In this document: positions 1-8,210 of the stretch, in pieces | Position numbering within the stretch: position 1 is the first letter of the stretch | Layout of the letters: every line of letters begins with the position of its first letter | NCBI GenBank assembly: GCA_019217005.1 | Contig: JAHBNG010000129.1 | Location: 1 to 43,793, forward strand | Length of the DNA stretch: 43,793 nucleotides | Reading direction: 5' to 3' | Source of the DNA: Chloroflexi bacterium TSY | GTDB taxonomy: Bacteria; Chloroflexota; Anaerolineae; Caldilineales; Caldilineaceae | Position numbers and translations under genes: made by a program | The notes under the pieces: model-generated | What the model was told of the DNA's origin: nothing | Database searches by the model: none | The model's input: only the letters and a program-made list of their open reading frames with translations

Positions 1-305
1 TCCTAGGGCTATTTTACTTGCCGCCCTACTGCGTGTAGAGAATGCTGCACCATGCGACTCCGCGTTGCGGTCTACTGATTATAGTCTTTGGTCAAACTTG
101 TGGCAAGTACCGAGGCGATCTCGGGTGCATTTCACTTTGGGGGCGAGATTAGCTCCATACAACAAGAATTGTTTGTTGCAACCGAAAAGCCTCGAACACG
201 TCATTCTGAGACAGGGTGGTTGAATCGATTTAGTTCGGCGCACAAGCGTGCTTGGCCCTATTGATTCGATGTAGTCGGCTGCTTAAATGCACCCGGCGAT
301 CCCCT
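1..305. other. gene-free left edge with repeat and unoccupied IS110 target
   Basis: I see no gene here. Bases 27-78 are related to the left flank of the second IS110 copy (6386-6438). They end with TTGCGGTCTACTGA at 65-78, which is the uninterrupted form of the IS110 target (left halves TGCGGT at 2439 and 6430; right halves CTACTGA at 4029 and 8016). The rest (about 180-300) contains partly palindromic intergenic sequence with no recognisable product. Confidence 0.6.
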
Positions 306-2351
306 TTACTTCTCGATGCACAATATCCCCTCCTTTGTCACCAAAAGCTGTCTCCCTGCGGACAGAACGACCGTTGAATCCTCCTCCTCCACAATGGCTG
401 GTCCATGAATGATTGCATCGGCGAACAGATCCTCTCTGCGATAAATCGGACATTCTATGAATCCAGAACCCTGAAAATAGACCTGACGGACCATACGAGG
501 TCGTACGTCCTCACTTGAGCATACGTCAAGACGCGGCAGCGTCACCTTGGGCGTTTCACCGATCACGCTGACGTTAAAGTGGATCAGCTCCATGATTTCG
601 CTGGGAATGCTGTAACCGTAAAATGACTCATGTTGATCGTGGAAGCGCTGCAGGATCTCGTCTATGGTCGCGTCCGTAATCGGTCCAGGTGAGACAGATA
701 CATCCTGCTCATAATTCTGGCCCAGATAGCGCATGCTGATCGATCGCAGAATCGTCGGCGTTCCCGTAAACCCCTCAGCCCGCAAGTCCGCCAGCGCAGA
801 CTCCGTCAATTCCTTGAATCGCTCTTCGATGCGCGCCACATCCATCTGGTTGGAGCGATAGGCATGGGTCCACGAGCGATCCACGCGTAGATCGGCGAGC
901 AGGGTCCCGAATGCGGACGCCAAACCGGCATGCGGCGGCACAATCACACGTCGCACTCCCACCGACTCGGCAAGCGCCACCGCATGCAATGCACCAGCAC
1001 CCCCAAATGCCACCAGGTCGAACTCCCGCGGATCGATCCCCCGCTCCACTGTGATCAGCCTGATGGCATTGGCCATGTTTTCGTTCGCCAACTCAGTAAT
1101 GGCCAGGGCGGTCTCTTCCAACCCCATACCCAATTTCTGACCAATTTCGGCGACCGCCGCAGCCGCTTTTTCCCGCTTGAGCGACATGCGTCCGCCGAGG
1201 AAATAATCGGGATTGAGCCGACCCAGCACGATGTTGGCATCTGTCACCGTCGCCTCCAAACCACCCGCGTCGTAACAAGCTGGTCCTGGATCCGCGCCAG
1301 CGCTCTGCGAACCCACCTTGAGAAATCCCCCTTTGTCGATCCACGCAATGGAGCCACCGCCAGCTCCAATGGTGGTCAAATCGATGAGCGGCGCTGCAAC
1401 CGGAATACCCCACTCGACTTGGTACTCCGTCGTGTAACCATACTCGCCATCGATTACGATGCCGACGTCGGTGCTCGTTCCTCCCATATCGAGGGTGATC
1501 ACGTTTCGACTACCGACCAGTTCACCAAAGGTGCGACCAGCAATAATGCCGCCAGCCAGCCCCGACAGCAGCAGCTGAACCGGCTGTTCCGCTGCCGCTT
1601 CGGCAACCATATTGCCGCCGTTCGATTTCATCAGTGCCCAGGTGCAGTTCACTCCTCGTTCGCGGAAGCCTTTATCCAGATTGGTGGCGAAGTTGGCCAC
1701 CAACGGCTTGATGTAGGCGTCGGCTGTTGTTGTGCTGCCGCGTTCATATTCACGCCAGATGGGTGCCACGCGGTGCGATAGAGAAACCGGTATACCTGGA
1801 AACTCGTAGCGCAAAAAGTCTCCAATTTGTTCTTCGTGTATTGGATTGGCGTAGCCAAATAAAAAGTTGACGGCGATGGCCGTCGCACCATCACTCTCTG
1901 CCAGCCGCTCCGCAACAACAGACCGCAGTTGAGTTAATTCCTCATCGTCCAAGGCTGTGAGTACTTGACCATCCTTGTTGATGCGTTCTTTGACACCGAT
2001 GCAATTGCGGCGTTCGACAAAGGGTGCTGGCTTCACCCAATCCAGGTCGTAGTGGAACTTGCGATTGATGCGCTGGATGAAAAGCACGTCCTCAAAGCCT
2101 TGGGTTGTGAGGTAGAGTACACGCGCACCGGCTCGTTGGTGAAGCGTATTGATGGCGATCGTACTACCGAGAATCAAGAAAGAGATGTCCTCGATCTCCA
2201 CACCAGAGCGAGTCAAGCTATCAAAGACACCTTGTTCGGGGTGCTGCGGAGTTGAGGGACATTTGCTGACAATGATTTGATCCGTGGCTTCGTCAATCGC
2301 AATCAGATCAGTAAACGTGCCGCCAGTATCGATGCCTATGCGTGTGCTCAT
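306..2351 (-). CDS. hyuA: hydantoinase/oxoprolinase subunit A (HyuA family)
   Basis: This 681-residue protein belongs to the HyuA/oxoprolinase A family, which provides the ATP-dependent half of N-methylhydantoinase, 5-oxoprolinase or acetone carboxylase-like enzymes. The N-terminal phosphate-binding motif GIDTGGTFTDL lies at residues 6-16 (Hydant_A_N). A second ASKHA-type motif, DMGGTSTDVG, lies at 288-297, followed by GAGGGSIAW near 332, and the C-terminal oxoprolinase domain is full length. The ATG at 2351 starts right at the family motif; the ribosome site is weak (GAGAAC). Its natural partner HyuB is at 8211-9983 on the opposite strand, with 5.9 kb of mobile DNA between them, whereas the two are usually co-directional. 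The exact substrate (hydantoin, oxoproline or other cyclic amide) cannot be read from sequence. Confidence 0.93.
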   Translation of the reverse strand: MSTRIGIDTGGTFTDLIAIDEATDQIIVSKCPSTPQHPEQGVFDSLTRSGVEIEDISFLILGSTIAINTLHQRAGARVLYLTTQGFEDVLFIQRINRKFHYDLDWVKPAPFVERRNCIGVKERINKDGQVLTALDDEELTQLRSVVAERLAESDGATAIAVNFLFGYANPIHEEQIGDFLRYEFPGIPVSLSHRVAPIWREYERGSTTTADAYIKPLVANFATNLDKGFRERGVNCTWALMKSNGGNMVAEAAAEQPVQLLLSGLAGGIIAGRTFGELVGSRNVITLDMGGTSTDVGIVIDGEYGYTTEYQVEWGIPVAAPLIDLTTIGAGGGSIAWIDKGGFLKVGSQSAGADPGPACYDAGGLEATVTDANIVLGRLNPDYFLGGRMSLKREKAAAAVAEIGQKLGMGLEETALAITELANENMANAIRLITVERGIDPREFDLVAFGGAGALHAVALAESVGVRRVIVPPHAGLASAFGTLLADLRVDRSWTHAYRSNQMDVARIEERFKELTESALADLRAEGFTGTPTILRSISMRYLGQNYEQDVSVSPGPITDATIDEILQRFHDQHESFYGYSIPSEIMELIHFNVSVIGETPKVTLPRLDVCSSEDVRPRMVRQVYFQGSGFIECPIYRREDLFADAIIHGPAIVEEEDSTVVLSAGRQLLVTKEGILCIEK

Positions 2352-2587
2352 TCGTTTGTTCTCGTATAGGAAAGTATCAGTAGTCCGCAGTCGTCAGTCC
2401 AAAGTCCAGAGTCACAGTTGACTGGTAAAATTGTGTATTGCGGTCTGCCCTGAAAAAAAGGGCAGCAAGAGAAGAGAGAGAGGGGTTAAAGGCCGCGTTG
2501 AATAAGAAGCGGGTCCAAGTTGACCCGCCAGAGTGGGTGGCGTCGTTGCCTGTGCCCAACGCAAATCAGTTGTAGTGAGCACCGTAC

Positions 2588-3794
2588 TTAGGCGGTCGGT
2601 GCCAAGAAAACCTTGAAGCCGAGGGACTCGAGGGTTTTGAGTGCGCCGGCTTGTGCATGCTCCTTGCGTCGTTTGAGAAAGAAGTCGCCGCCGAGTTCTT
2701 CAAAGACGGCATCGGGCTTGTCGATGAGATGATAGACGATGGTCAAGATGGAATGGGCCACGGCAATAGCTGCCCGCTTGGCTCCGCGTCGTGCCTTGAG
2801 ACGGTGGAACTGTGCGGCGAGATAGGTGTCCTTGGTGCGAGAGGAGGGCGGTGACTAACCATTTCTGGCCCTTTCGTCGGCGACCACTCTTGCGTTTGCC
2901 CGCCGATTCGTTGTTGCCAGGACAGACACAAGCCCAGGAGGCCAGTTTCTTAGCTGAGGGCCAGCTTTCGACCGAGGGACCGATCTCCGCCAGAATTATC
3001 TCGGCGACGACTCGCCCCACACCGGGAATGGCATCTAGGCGTGCGATGAGGTCAGCATGCGGAGCCATGAGGACCCCAATCTGTTGATTGAGGGCATCAA
3101 TGCGTACATTCAGGTGATCGAGATGATGCAGAACTTCTTGCAGCATAAAACGATGATGAGGACGGACCAGTCCCGTCAACGCATCAACCAACTGGGGAAT
3201 CTTGGCCCGCAGCCGCTTTTGTGCCAAGTCAGCCATGGCTTCTGGGTCCATCTCATCTGCAATCAGGGCCTCGATCATCTGGCGTGCCGATACACCTTGG
3301 ATGCTCGTGACCACCGATCCCAACTTGACGTTGGCATCTTCCAACACCTTATGCAGGCGATTGACTGCCGCACTCTTCTCTTGCAAGAGACGCGTCCGAT
3401 AGCGCGTCAGGTCTCGCAAGTCCCTTTGCTCCACATCTGGAATGAAACTGCGCTCCAGCAGTCCATAACTCATCAGTTTCGTGATCCAGGCCGCATCGCT
3501 CTCATCCGTCTTGCGACCAGGCACCTGTGCCAGATGGCGGGCATTCACAATCCAGACCTCAAAATGCTCATGCAACACATTGTAGATCGGTTTCCAATAC
3601 ACTCCCGTACTCTCCATCGCCACATGCGTGATCCCATACGACGACAGCCACGACCTCAACCCCTCCAACTCGACCGTCGTTGTCCCAAATCGCTTGCGCA
3701 CCTGCTCCATCCTCCCTGATTCATCTACCACACACGCCACTACCATCCGCTTGTGAACATCCAGGCCGCTGCACTTCGGAAACATCACTTCCAT
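2588..3794 (-). pseudogene. IS110-family recombinase, frameshifted
   Basis: The N-terminal RuvC-like DEDD domain is intact: GLDVHKR (Asp12), MESTGVYW near residue 60 and KTDESDA near 100. It is followed by the Tnp_IS116/IS110 C-domain with IPGVGRVVAE and the NNESAGKRKSGR segment that carries the catalytic serine. After WLVTALLS near residue 325 the frame slips. The open frame runs on as unrelated sequence to 2700, while the conserved tail (SRTKDTYLAAQFHRLK to a stop at 2588) continues in another frame. The same lesion is in the second copy, so it predates the duplication or reflects a short deletion in an ancestral copy. The protein is probably inactive unless ribosomes slip here. Confidence 0.85.
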
Positions 3795-4029
3795 CTTCCT
3801 TTCCTTTCGCAGCCGCTTATGTGTACCCGATTGTGAGCACAGTCTGCCCTGCGTGTTTCGTCCCGAGGAACGTCCACATCCCGTGGTGCGTCGGTGTACA
3901 CCAATCTAGCTACTGAGCGTTCTTTACTTGACCACGGACCTTTCCCGATTTCTGTTCGGCGGCTGCCACCACACTTTAACACATTTTTCATCCCCTGTTG
4001 TGTTGGCTCACCGCATGTTTATCTACTGA
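3795..4029 (-). ncRNA. candidate IS110 bridge RNA region, copy 1
   Basis: This is the non-coding leader between the element end and the recombinase start. On the + strand, TAGCTACTGAGC at 3907-3918 repeats the right half of the insertion target (CTACTGA), and CTGCCCTG at 3844-3851 repeats the element's other terminus. Read in the recombinase direction, the target-like block comes first and the donor-like block second, the order described for IS110 bridge RNAs (target loop, then donor loop). A GGTGTACACC palindrome lies next to the target-like block. Exact RNA ends and folding were not computed. Confidence 0.5.
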
Positions 4030-4103
4030 GTATAAAAATCAGCCACGAAACATGGCCAGATTCTGGCTGAAAGCTGACGGCTGATTAGCTGAAAGCTTTT
4101 TTA
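4030..4103. repeat. intergenic palindromic repeat, copy 1
   Basis: This roughly 74-bp AT-rich block contains GTATAAAAATCAGC and GACGGCTGAT-TAGCTGAAAG. It matches 16305-16371 in inverted orientation (both ends conserved, middle variable). It abuts the IS110 right flank and holds no gene. Confidence 0.55.
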
Positions 4104-4124
4104 TCAAGCATGGCGATGAGAAGT

Positions 4125-5702
4125 CTACACTGTAACACCGACCAGATAGACGCGCAAGGTTTTTCCGTCCACGCTCACCTCAAACACAGCGTCTTCTGCC
4201 TCTAGCAATGGATTGCTCTCGATCTGCTCATCAAATATGACCATGTAGCCCTTTGATAGGCCAGCCGCCTTCAGATAACCCACCAATTGGATCTTCCCTT
4301 CTTCATATTTTGATTGACTGTACCAGATCTTTGTCTCCACAATGAACCGCTGATCTTGGTAAAATGCCAAGATGTCCATTTCGCCCGCGCTCGACAGGGA
4401 CTCAATGGTCACATATCCGCCGCTGCTTTGCAATGCAGCCGTCAGGTAGCTCAACAACAGATACTGTCCGCTAATCTCCAGAGGACGATTTGTCGCTTCG
4501 CTCTTGAGCAGACGGACTCCATGTTCTTCCATGAATGCCTTAAAACTATCCATCAACATATCAAAATGCAAGCGCCCTTCGACCGTAAATCGGTGGTAGA
4601 TTGCGCCATTTGTCGCGTGCTGTGTAATGAGCATATGCGTAGGTGCAAACGCCTTGACGAGCATCTTGCCATAGATGGGATTCGCGATGCGCGCATACTC
4701 CACCGCGCGTTCATCGATTATCACCCGCAGAACGCCGTACATGAGCAGTTCCTTGGTCACTTCATCGCGAAAGTCATAGAAGCGTGCTGGGCTAAACAAA
4801 GTTCTGATGACCACAGAGCGATGTTGGGCAGCTTTAGATTGGATCGAAGCGAAGTGGGTGTTGTTTTCGTTGACCAGTTTTGCAAGCGCGATGCTGAAGT
4901 GGGCTTTGGTGATGGGTTGGCTGCGATCTGGAACCATATCTTCGGTCAGCAATTGTCCCAGTCGATTGACAAGAAAAGGCTGCCCCTCTGTTTCATTGAT
5001 AACGCCTTGAATGGCATCTGGTTCGAACACTTGGCCAGTTTCAGTTGTGTGCTGTGTGAGTAGGTCGGTGACTTCATCGGGCGTAAAATAGGGAACGGTA
5101 AATTGATCGGCAATGTTAAATGGTGATTGGGTACCGCCAAGCAAGGATGGGATCGTGCGGACGCCGACGAGGATAATGCTATGGATGCTAAACGCGTTGG
5201 GTTTGTGTCGCCTAAGATACATTCCTCGAAATAAGGAGAGAATCGGCTCAATAATCTCTATCGGAATTGTTTCAAACTCGTCGATGATCAACACGCCCCG
5301 TTTTTTCGTCTGTTGCGCAGTTTGTCGCAACCATCTGATGAAGTCCCCATGATCACGCATGGGACTGGGTTCGGGAGCAGATGAGGGATAGTTTTGGCGC
5401 CACTCCACAAGCATATTGCTCAGCTCTTCATAAAAACGGGACCCTTCAAAGCCTCTCAGTAATTCAAAGTCGATCAAGATGCCAAAATAGTGTCCAGTCG
5501 CTTCCAACTCGGTAATGATTTCTTCAAAGATCGTGGTTTTGCCAGTTTGCCGGGCCGCGTTGAGAGTAAAATAGCGTCCCTTTTCGATCTTTTCGCGCAT
5601 GGCTGCTTTGACCGCCACGCGGTTGACGTGATAGTGAAATTCCGGGTAGACTGGACCAAAGATGTTAAATTCCCGCACAGTATGCTCTACTCCATCTATC
5701 AT
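4125..5702 (-). CDS. AAA-like ATPase with C-terminal PD-(D/E)XK nuclease-like domain
   Basis: This protein of about 525 residues begins with the REFNIFGPV segment typical of AAA-like ATPases encoded near mobile DNA. It has Walker A ARQTGKTT (residues 50-57 from this start) and Walker B GVLIIDEFE. The middle is helical. The C-terminal third contains GEMDILAFY and FIVETKIW, the D...ExK core of PD-(D/E)XK domains (PDDEXK_9/DUF1703-like). The frame is open up to 5795, but the ATG at 5702 lies ten residues before the conserved start of the domain and is preferred; no strong ribosome site supports either. It is divergent from the DUF2442-like gene at 5815. Such proteins are common and poorly characterised; DNA binding or cleavage is inferred from the fold only. 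Confidence 0.8.
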   Translation of the reverse strand: MIDGVEHTVREFNIFGPVYPEFHYHVNRVAVKAAMREKIEKGRYFTLNAARQTGKTTIFEEIITELEATGHYFGILIDFELLRGFEGSRFYEELSNMLVEWRQNYPSSAPEPSPMRDHGDFIRWLRQTAQQTKKRGVLIIDEFETIPIEIIEPILSLFRGMYLRRHKPNAFSIHSIILVGVRTIPSLLGGTQSPFNIADQFTVPYFTPDEVTDLLTQHTTETGQVFEPDAIQGVINETEGQPFLVNRLGQLLTEDMVPDRSQPITKAHFSIALAKLVNENNTHFASIQSKAAQHRSVVIRTLFSPARFYDFRDEVTKELLMYGVLRVIIDERAVEYARIANPIYGKMLVKAFAPTHMLITQHATNGAIYHRFTVEGRLHFDMLMDSFKAFMEEHGVRLLKSEATNRPLEISGQYLLLSYLTAALQSSGGYVTIESLSSAGEMDILAFYQDQRFIVETKIWYSQSKYEEGKIQLVGYLKAAGLSKGYMVIFDEQIESNPLLEAEDAVFEVSVDGKTLRVYLVGVTV

Positions 5703-5814
5703 AAATTGGGTGTCTGACGACAGGTAGCATATGGTGGAGTTACGATTCCACAATAGACATGCATGAATTATACCACTGATTCGTACGGTTTGCATTCAGT
5801 GTGGAGATGAAGAA

Positions 5815-6087
5815 ATGGATATGTCAATTTATGAGTTGGATTTGCGGCCACTATTTGTTGAAAACAACCCTGGTGGTGTATTTGAATCGTTGCGTGATCC
5901 AGAGCGTTTTCGGCTCGTTGAAGGGGATTACTCTCTCATCTGGCTCAATCCTGAGACAGGGAAGTATGATGAGGAAGTGATTGATATTGCGCCTGAAAGT
6001 ATTCGCTTTTTCTGTGAAAAGTATGGACGTAAGTTAAAGACAGCGAGTAAACAAGAAAGCTCTGTTACAGAGGGCGTTGTTTGGTAG
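5815..6087 (+). CDS. DUF2442-like small protein
   Basis: This 90-residue protein has the pattern F-x-x-L-R-D-P-E-R-F-x-L-V-E with a following I-x-W-x-N-P-E-T segment and D-I-A-P-E-S-I near residue 60. These resemble DUF2442 proteins, often found in toxin-antitoxin-like pairs. A GGAG lies about ten bases before the ATG. No DUF4160-type partner is visible; the only neighbour is the divergent ATPase gene. The assignment to DUF2442 rests on motif spacing and is moderate. Confidence 0.6.
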   Translation: MDMSIYELDLRPLFVENNPGGVFESLRDPERFRLVEGDYSLIWLNPETGKYDEEVIDIAPESIRFFCEKYGRKLKTASKQESSVTEGVVW

Positions 6088-6429
6088 CTCGCCCATTTAT
6101 GCTTAGCATTACCCACAAATGTAATGCTTTTGGTTTGAGCCGTTCCGGTGACAGTCACGGACGCAAATGGATGGTGGATTGCGCAAATTTTATCCCCGCA
6201 CCAACTCACGTGACAGTCACCTTCCACTCATCCTGCTAGTGCGAAAGGTGACTGTCATTTGACGACCGAAGCGTAGACATAATCCTGCACTTCTCAGTCA
6301 AAACAGACTCGAGCGTGCCAAATGGTCCGAGATTCTCTACTGCGTCTTTTTTCGCCATTTGAACGCTCTACCTCTGAGAAATCCTACTGCGTGTAATAGA
6401 GAACGCTGCGCCATGCATGGCGACTCCGC
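6088..6429. repeat. gene-free stretch with three GTGACAGTCAC palindromes
   Basis: I find no gene here. The palindrome GTGACAGTCAC occurs at 6148-6158 and 6210-6220, and a near copy GTGACTGTCA at 6248-6257, each near a CTT/AAG motif. From 6386 the sequence is the repeat also present at 27-73, which contains the left half of the IS110 target. Confidence 0.55.
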
Positions 6430-6578
6430 TGCGGTCTGCCCTGAAAAAAAGGGCAGCAAGAGAAGAGAGAGAGGGGTTAAAGGCCGCGTTGAATAAGAAG
6501 CGGGTCCAAGTTGACCCGCCAGAGTGGGTGGCGTCGTTGCCTGTGCCCAACGCAAATCAGTTGTAGTGAGCACCGTAC

Positions 6579-7781
6579 TTAGGCGGTCGGTGCCAAGAAA
6601 ACCTGAAGCCGAGGGACTCGAGGGTTTTGAGTGCGCCGGTTTGCATGCTCCTTGCGTCGTTTGAGAAAGAAGTCGCCGCCGAGTTCTTCAAAGACGGCAT
6701 CGGGCTTGTCGATGAGATGATAGACGATGGTCAAGATGGAATGGGCCACGGCAATAGCTGCCCGCTTGGCTCCGCGTCGTGCCTTGAGACGGTGGAACTG
6801 TGCGGCGAGATAGGTGTCCTTGGTGCGAGAGGAGGGCGGTGACTAACCATTTCTGGCCTTTCGTCGGCGACCACTCTTGCGTTTGCCCGCCGATTCGTTG
6901 TTGCCAGGACAGACACAAGCCCAGGAGGCCAGTTTCTTAGCTGAGGGCCAGCTTTCGACCGAGGGACCGATCTCCGCCAGAATTATCTCGGCGACGACTC
7001 GCCCCACACCGGGAATGGCATCTAGGCGTGCGATGAGGTCAGCATGCGGAGCCATGAGGACCCCAATCTGTTGATTGAGGGCATCAATGCGTACATTCAG
7101 GTGATCGAGATGATGCAGAACTTCTTGCAGCATAAAACGATGATGAGGACGGACCAGTCCCGTCAACGCATCAACCAACTGGGGAATCTTGGCCCGCAGC
7201 CGCTTTTGTGCCAAGTCAGCCATGGCTTCTGGGTCCATCTCATCTGCAATCAGGGCCTCGATCATCTGGCGTGCCGATACACCTTGGATGCTCGTGACCA
7301 CCGATCCCAACTTGACGTTGGCATCTTCCAACACCTTATGCAGGCGATTGACTGCCGCACTCTTCTCTTGCAAGAGACGCGTCCGATAGCGCGTCAGGTC
7401 TCGCAAGTCCCTTTGCTCCACATCTGGAATGAAACTGCGCTCCAGCAGTCCATAACTCATCAGTTTCGTGATCCAGGCCGCATCGCTCTCATCCGTCTTG
7501 CGACCAGGCACCTGTGCCAGATGGCGGGCATTCACAATCCAGACCTCAAAATGCTCATGCAACACATTGTAGATCGGTTTCCAATACACTCCCGTACTCT
7601 CCATCGCCACATGCGTGATCCCATACGACGACAGCCACGACCTCAACCCCTCCAACTCGACCGTCGTTGTCCCAAATCGCTTGCGCACCTGCTCCATCCT
7701 CCCTGATTCATCTACCACACACGCCACTACCATCCGCTTGTGAACATCCAGGCCGCTGCACTTCGGAAACATCACTTCCAT
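6579..7781 (-). pseudogene. IS110-family recombinase, copy 2, doubly frameshifted
   Basis: The first 300 or so residues are identical to the copy at 2588-3794, including the DEDD motifs and NNESAGKRKSGR. A one-base loss in a C run ends the frame early, after GRRRKARNG at 6843. The conserved tail is still readable in two other frames down to a stop at 6579. This copy therefore carries the shared C-terminal lesion plus at least three private indels. Confidence 0.85.
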
Positions 7782-8016
7782 CTTCCTTTCCTTTCGCAGC
7801 CGCTTATGTGTACCCGATTGTGAGCACAGTCTGCCCTGCGTGTTTCGTCCCGAGGAACGTCCACATCCCGTGGTGCGTCGGTGTACACCAATCTAGCTAC
7901 TGAGTGTTCTTTACTTGACCACGGACCTTTCCCGATTTCTGTTCGGCGGCTGCCACCACACTTTAACACATTTTTCATCCCCTGTTGTGTTGGCTCACCG
8001 CATGTTTATCTACTGA
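7782..8016 (-). ncRNA. candidate IS110 bridge RNA region, copy 2
   Basis: Same organisation as 3795-4029: a target-like CTACTGAG at 7898-7905 region and a donor-like CTGCCCTG at 7831-7838. It differs from copy 1 only at 7905. Confidence 0.45.
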
Positions 8017-8040
8017 TAATTGTTATCGACGTGATTCAAT

Positions 8041-8157
8041 ATGAGCAATAAACCAGACTGGTTAATCGAAAGCGAAATCTCTCTAGAAGGCCAAACGATT
8101 ACGTACAGCTATGATAAAGAAGGTGACATTACAGCAACCGAACGGTTTGCTTCTTGA
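8041..8157 (+). CDS. small ORF, unknown
   Basis: A 38-residue frame runs from an ATG directly after the IS110 right end to a TGA. The product is acidic (WLIESEISLEGQ, then YSYDKEGDI). It may be a free-standing small gene or the tail of a gene displaced by the insertion. No ribosome site is clear and I do not recognise the family. Confidence 0.3.
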   Translation: MSNKPDWLIESEISLEGQTITYSYDKEGDITATERFAS

Positions 8158-8210
8158 TCACGTCATGGCATGATACCCAAAGGTAAGCGCAAAGAAACAA
8201 AAGATATCTT

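Larger units (their letters stand above)
2439..4029 (-). mobile_element. IS110-family insertion sequence, copy 1
   Basis: This is a 1591-bp element, nearly identical to 6430-8016. Outside these limits the two copies diverge at once. As expected for IS110, there are no terminal inverted repeats and no long target duplication. The flanks share only TCT/CT with the element ends, and the flank halves TGCGGT and ACTGA join to give the empty site seen at 65-78. A perfect palindrome CTGCCCT-N7-AGGGCAG lies at the end downstream of the recombinase gene. The non-coding leader upstream of the recombinase (3795-4029) contains copies of both the target (CTACTGA) and the element end (CTGCCCTG). Confidence 0.88.
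6430..8016 (-). mobile_element. IS110-family insertion sequence, copy 2
   Basis: This is a 1587-bp copy of the element at 2439-4029 in the same orientation. It is four bases shorter: a T lost at about 6602, two bases lost near 6640, and a C lost in the CCC run at about 6857. Left flank GCTGCGGTCT and right flank CTACTGAT give the same target as copy 1. In the non-coding leader the copies differ by one substitution (C at 3918, T at 7905), immediately beside the target-like block. Confidence 0.88.

Noticed and set aside
930..1781. 283-residue open frame opposite hyuA
   Set aside because: It lies wholly antisense to a well-supported gene, is rich in Arg/His/Ser as expected of a shadow frame, and has no recognisable domain.
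3057..3719. 220-residue open frame antisense to the IS110 recombinase (repeated at 7044-7706)
   Set aside because: Present in both copies only because the DNA is duplicated; it is a shadow of the DEDD recombinase.
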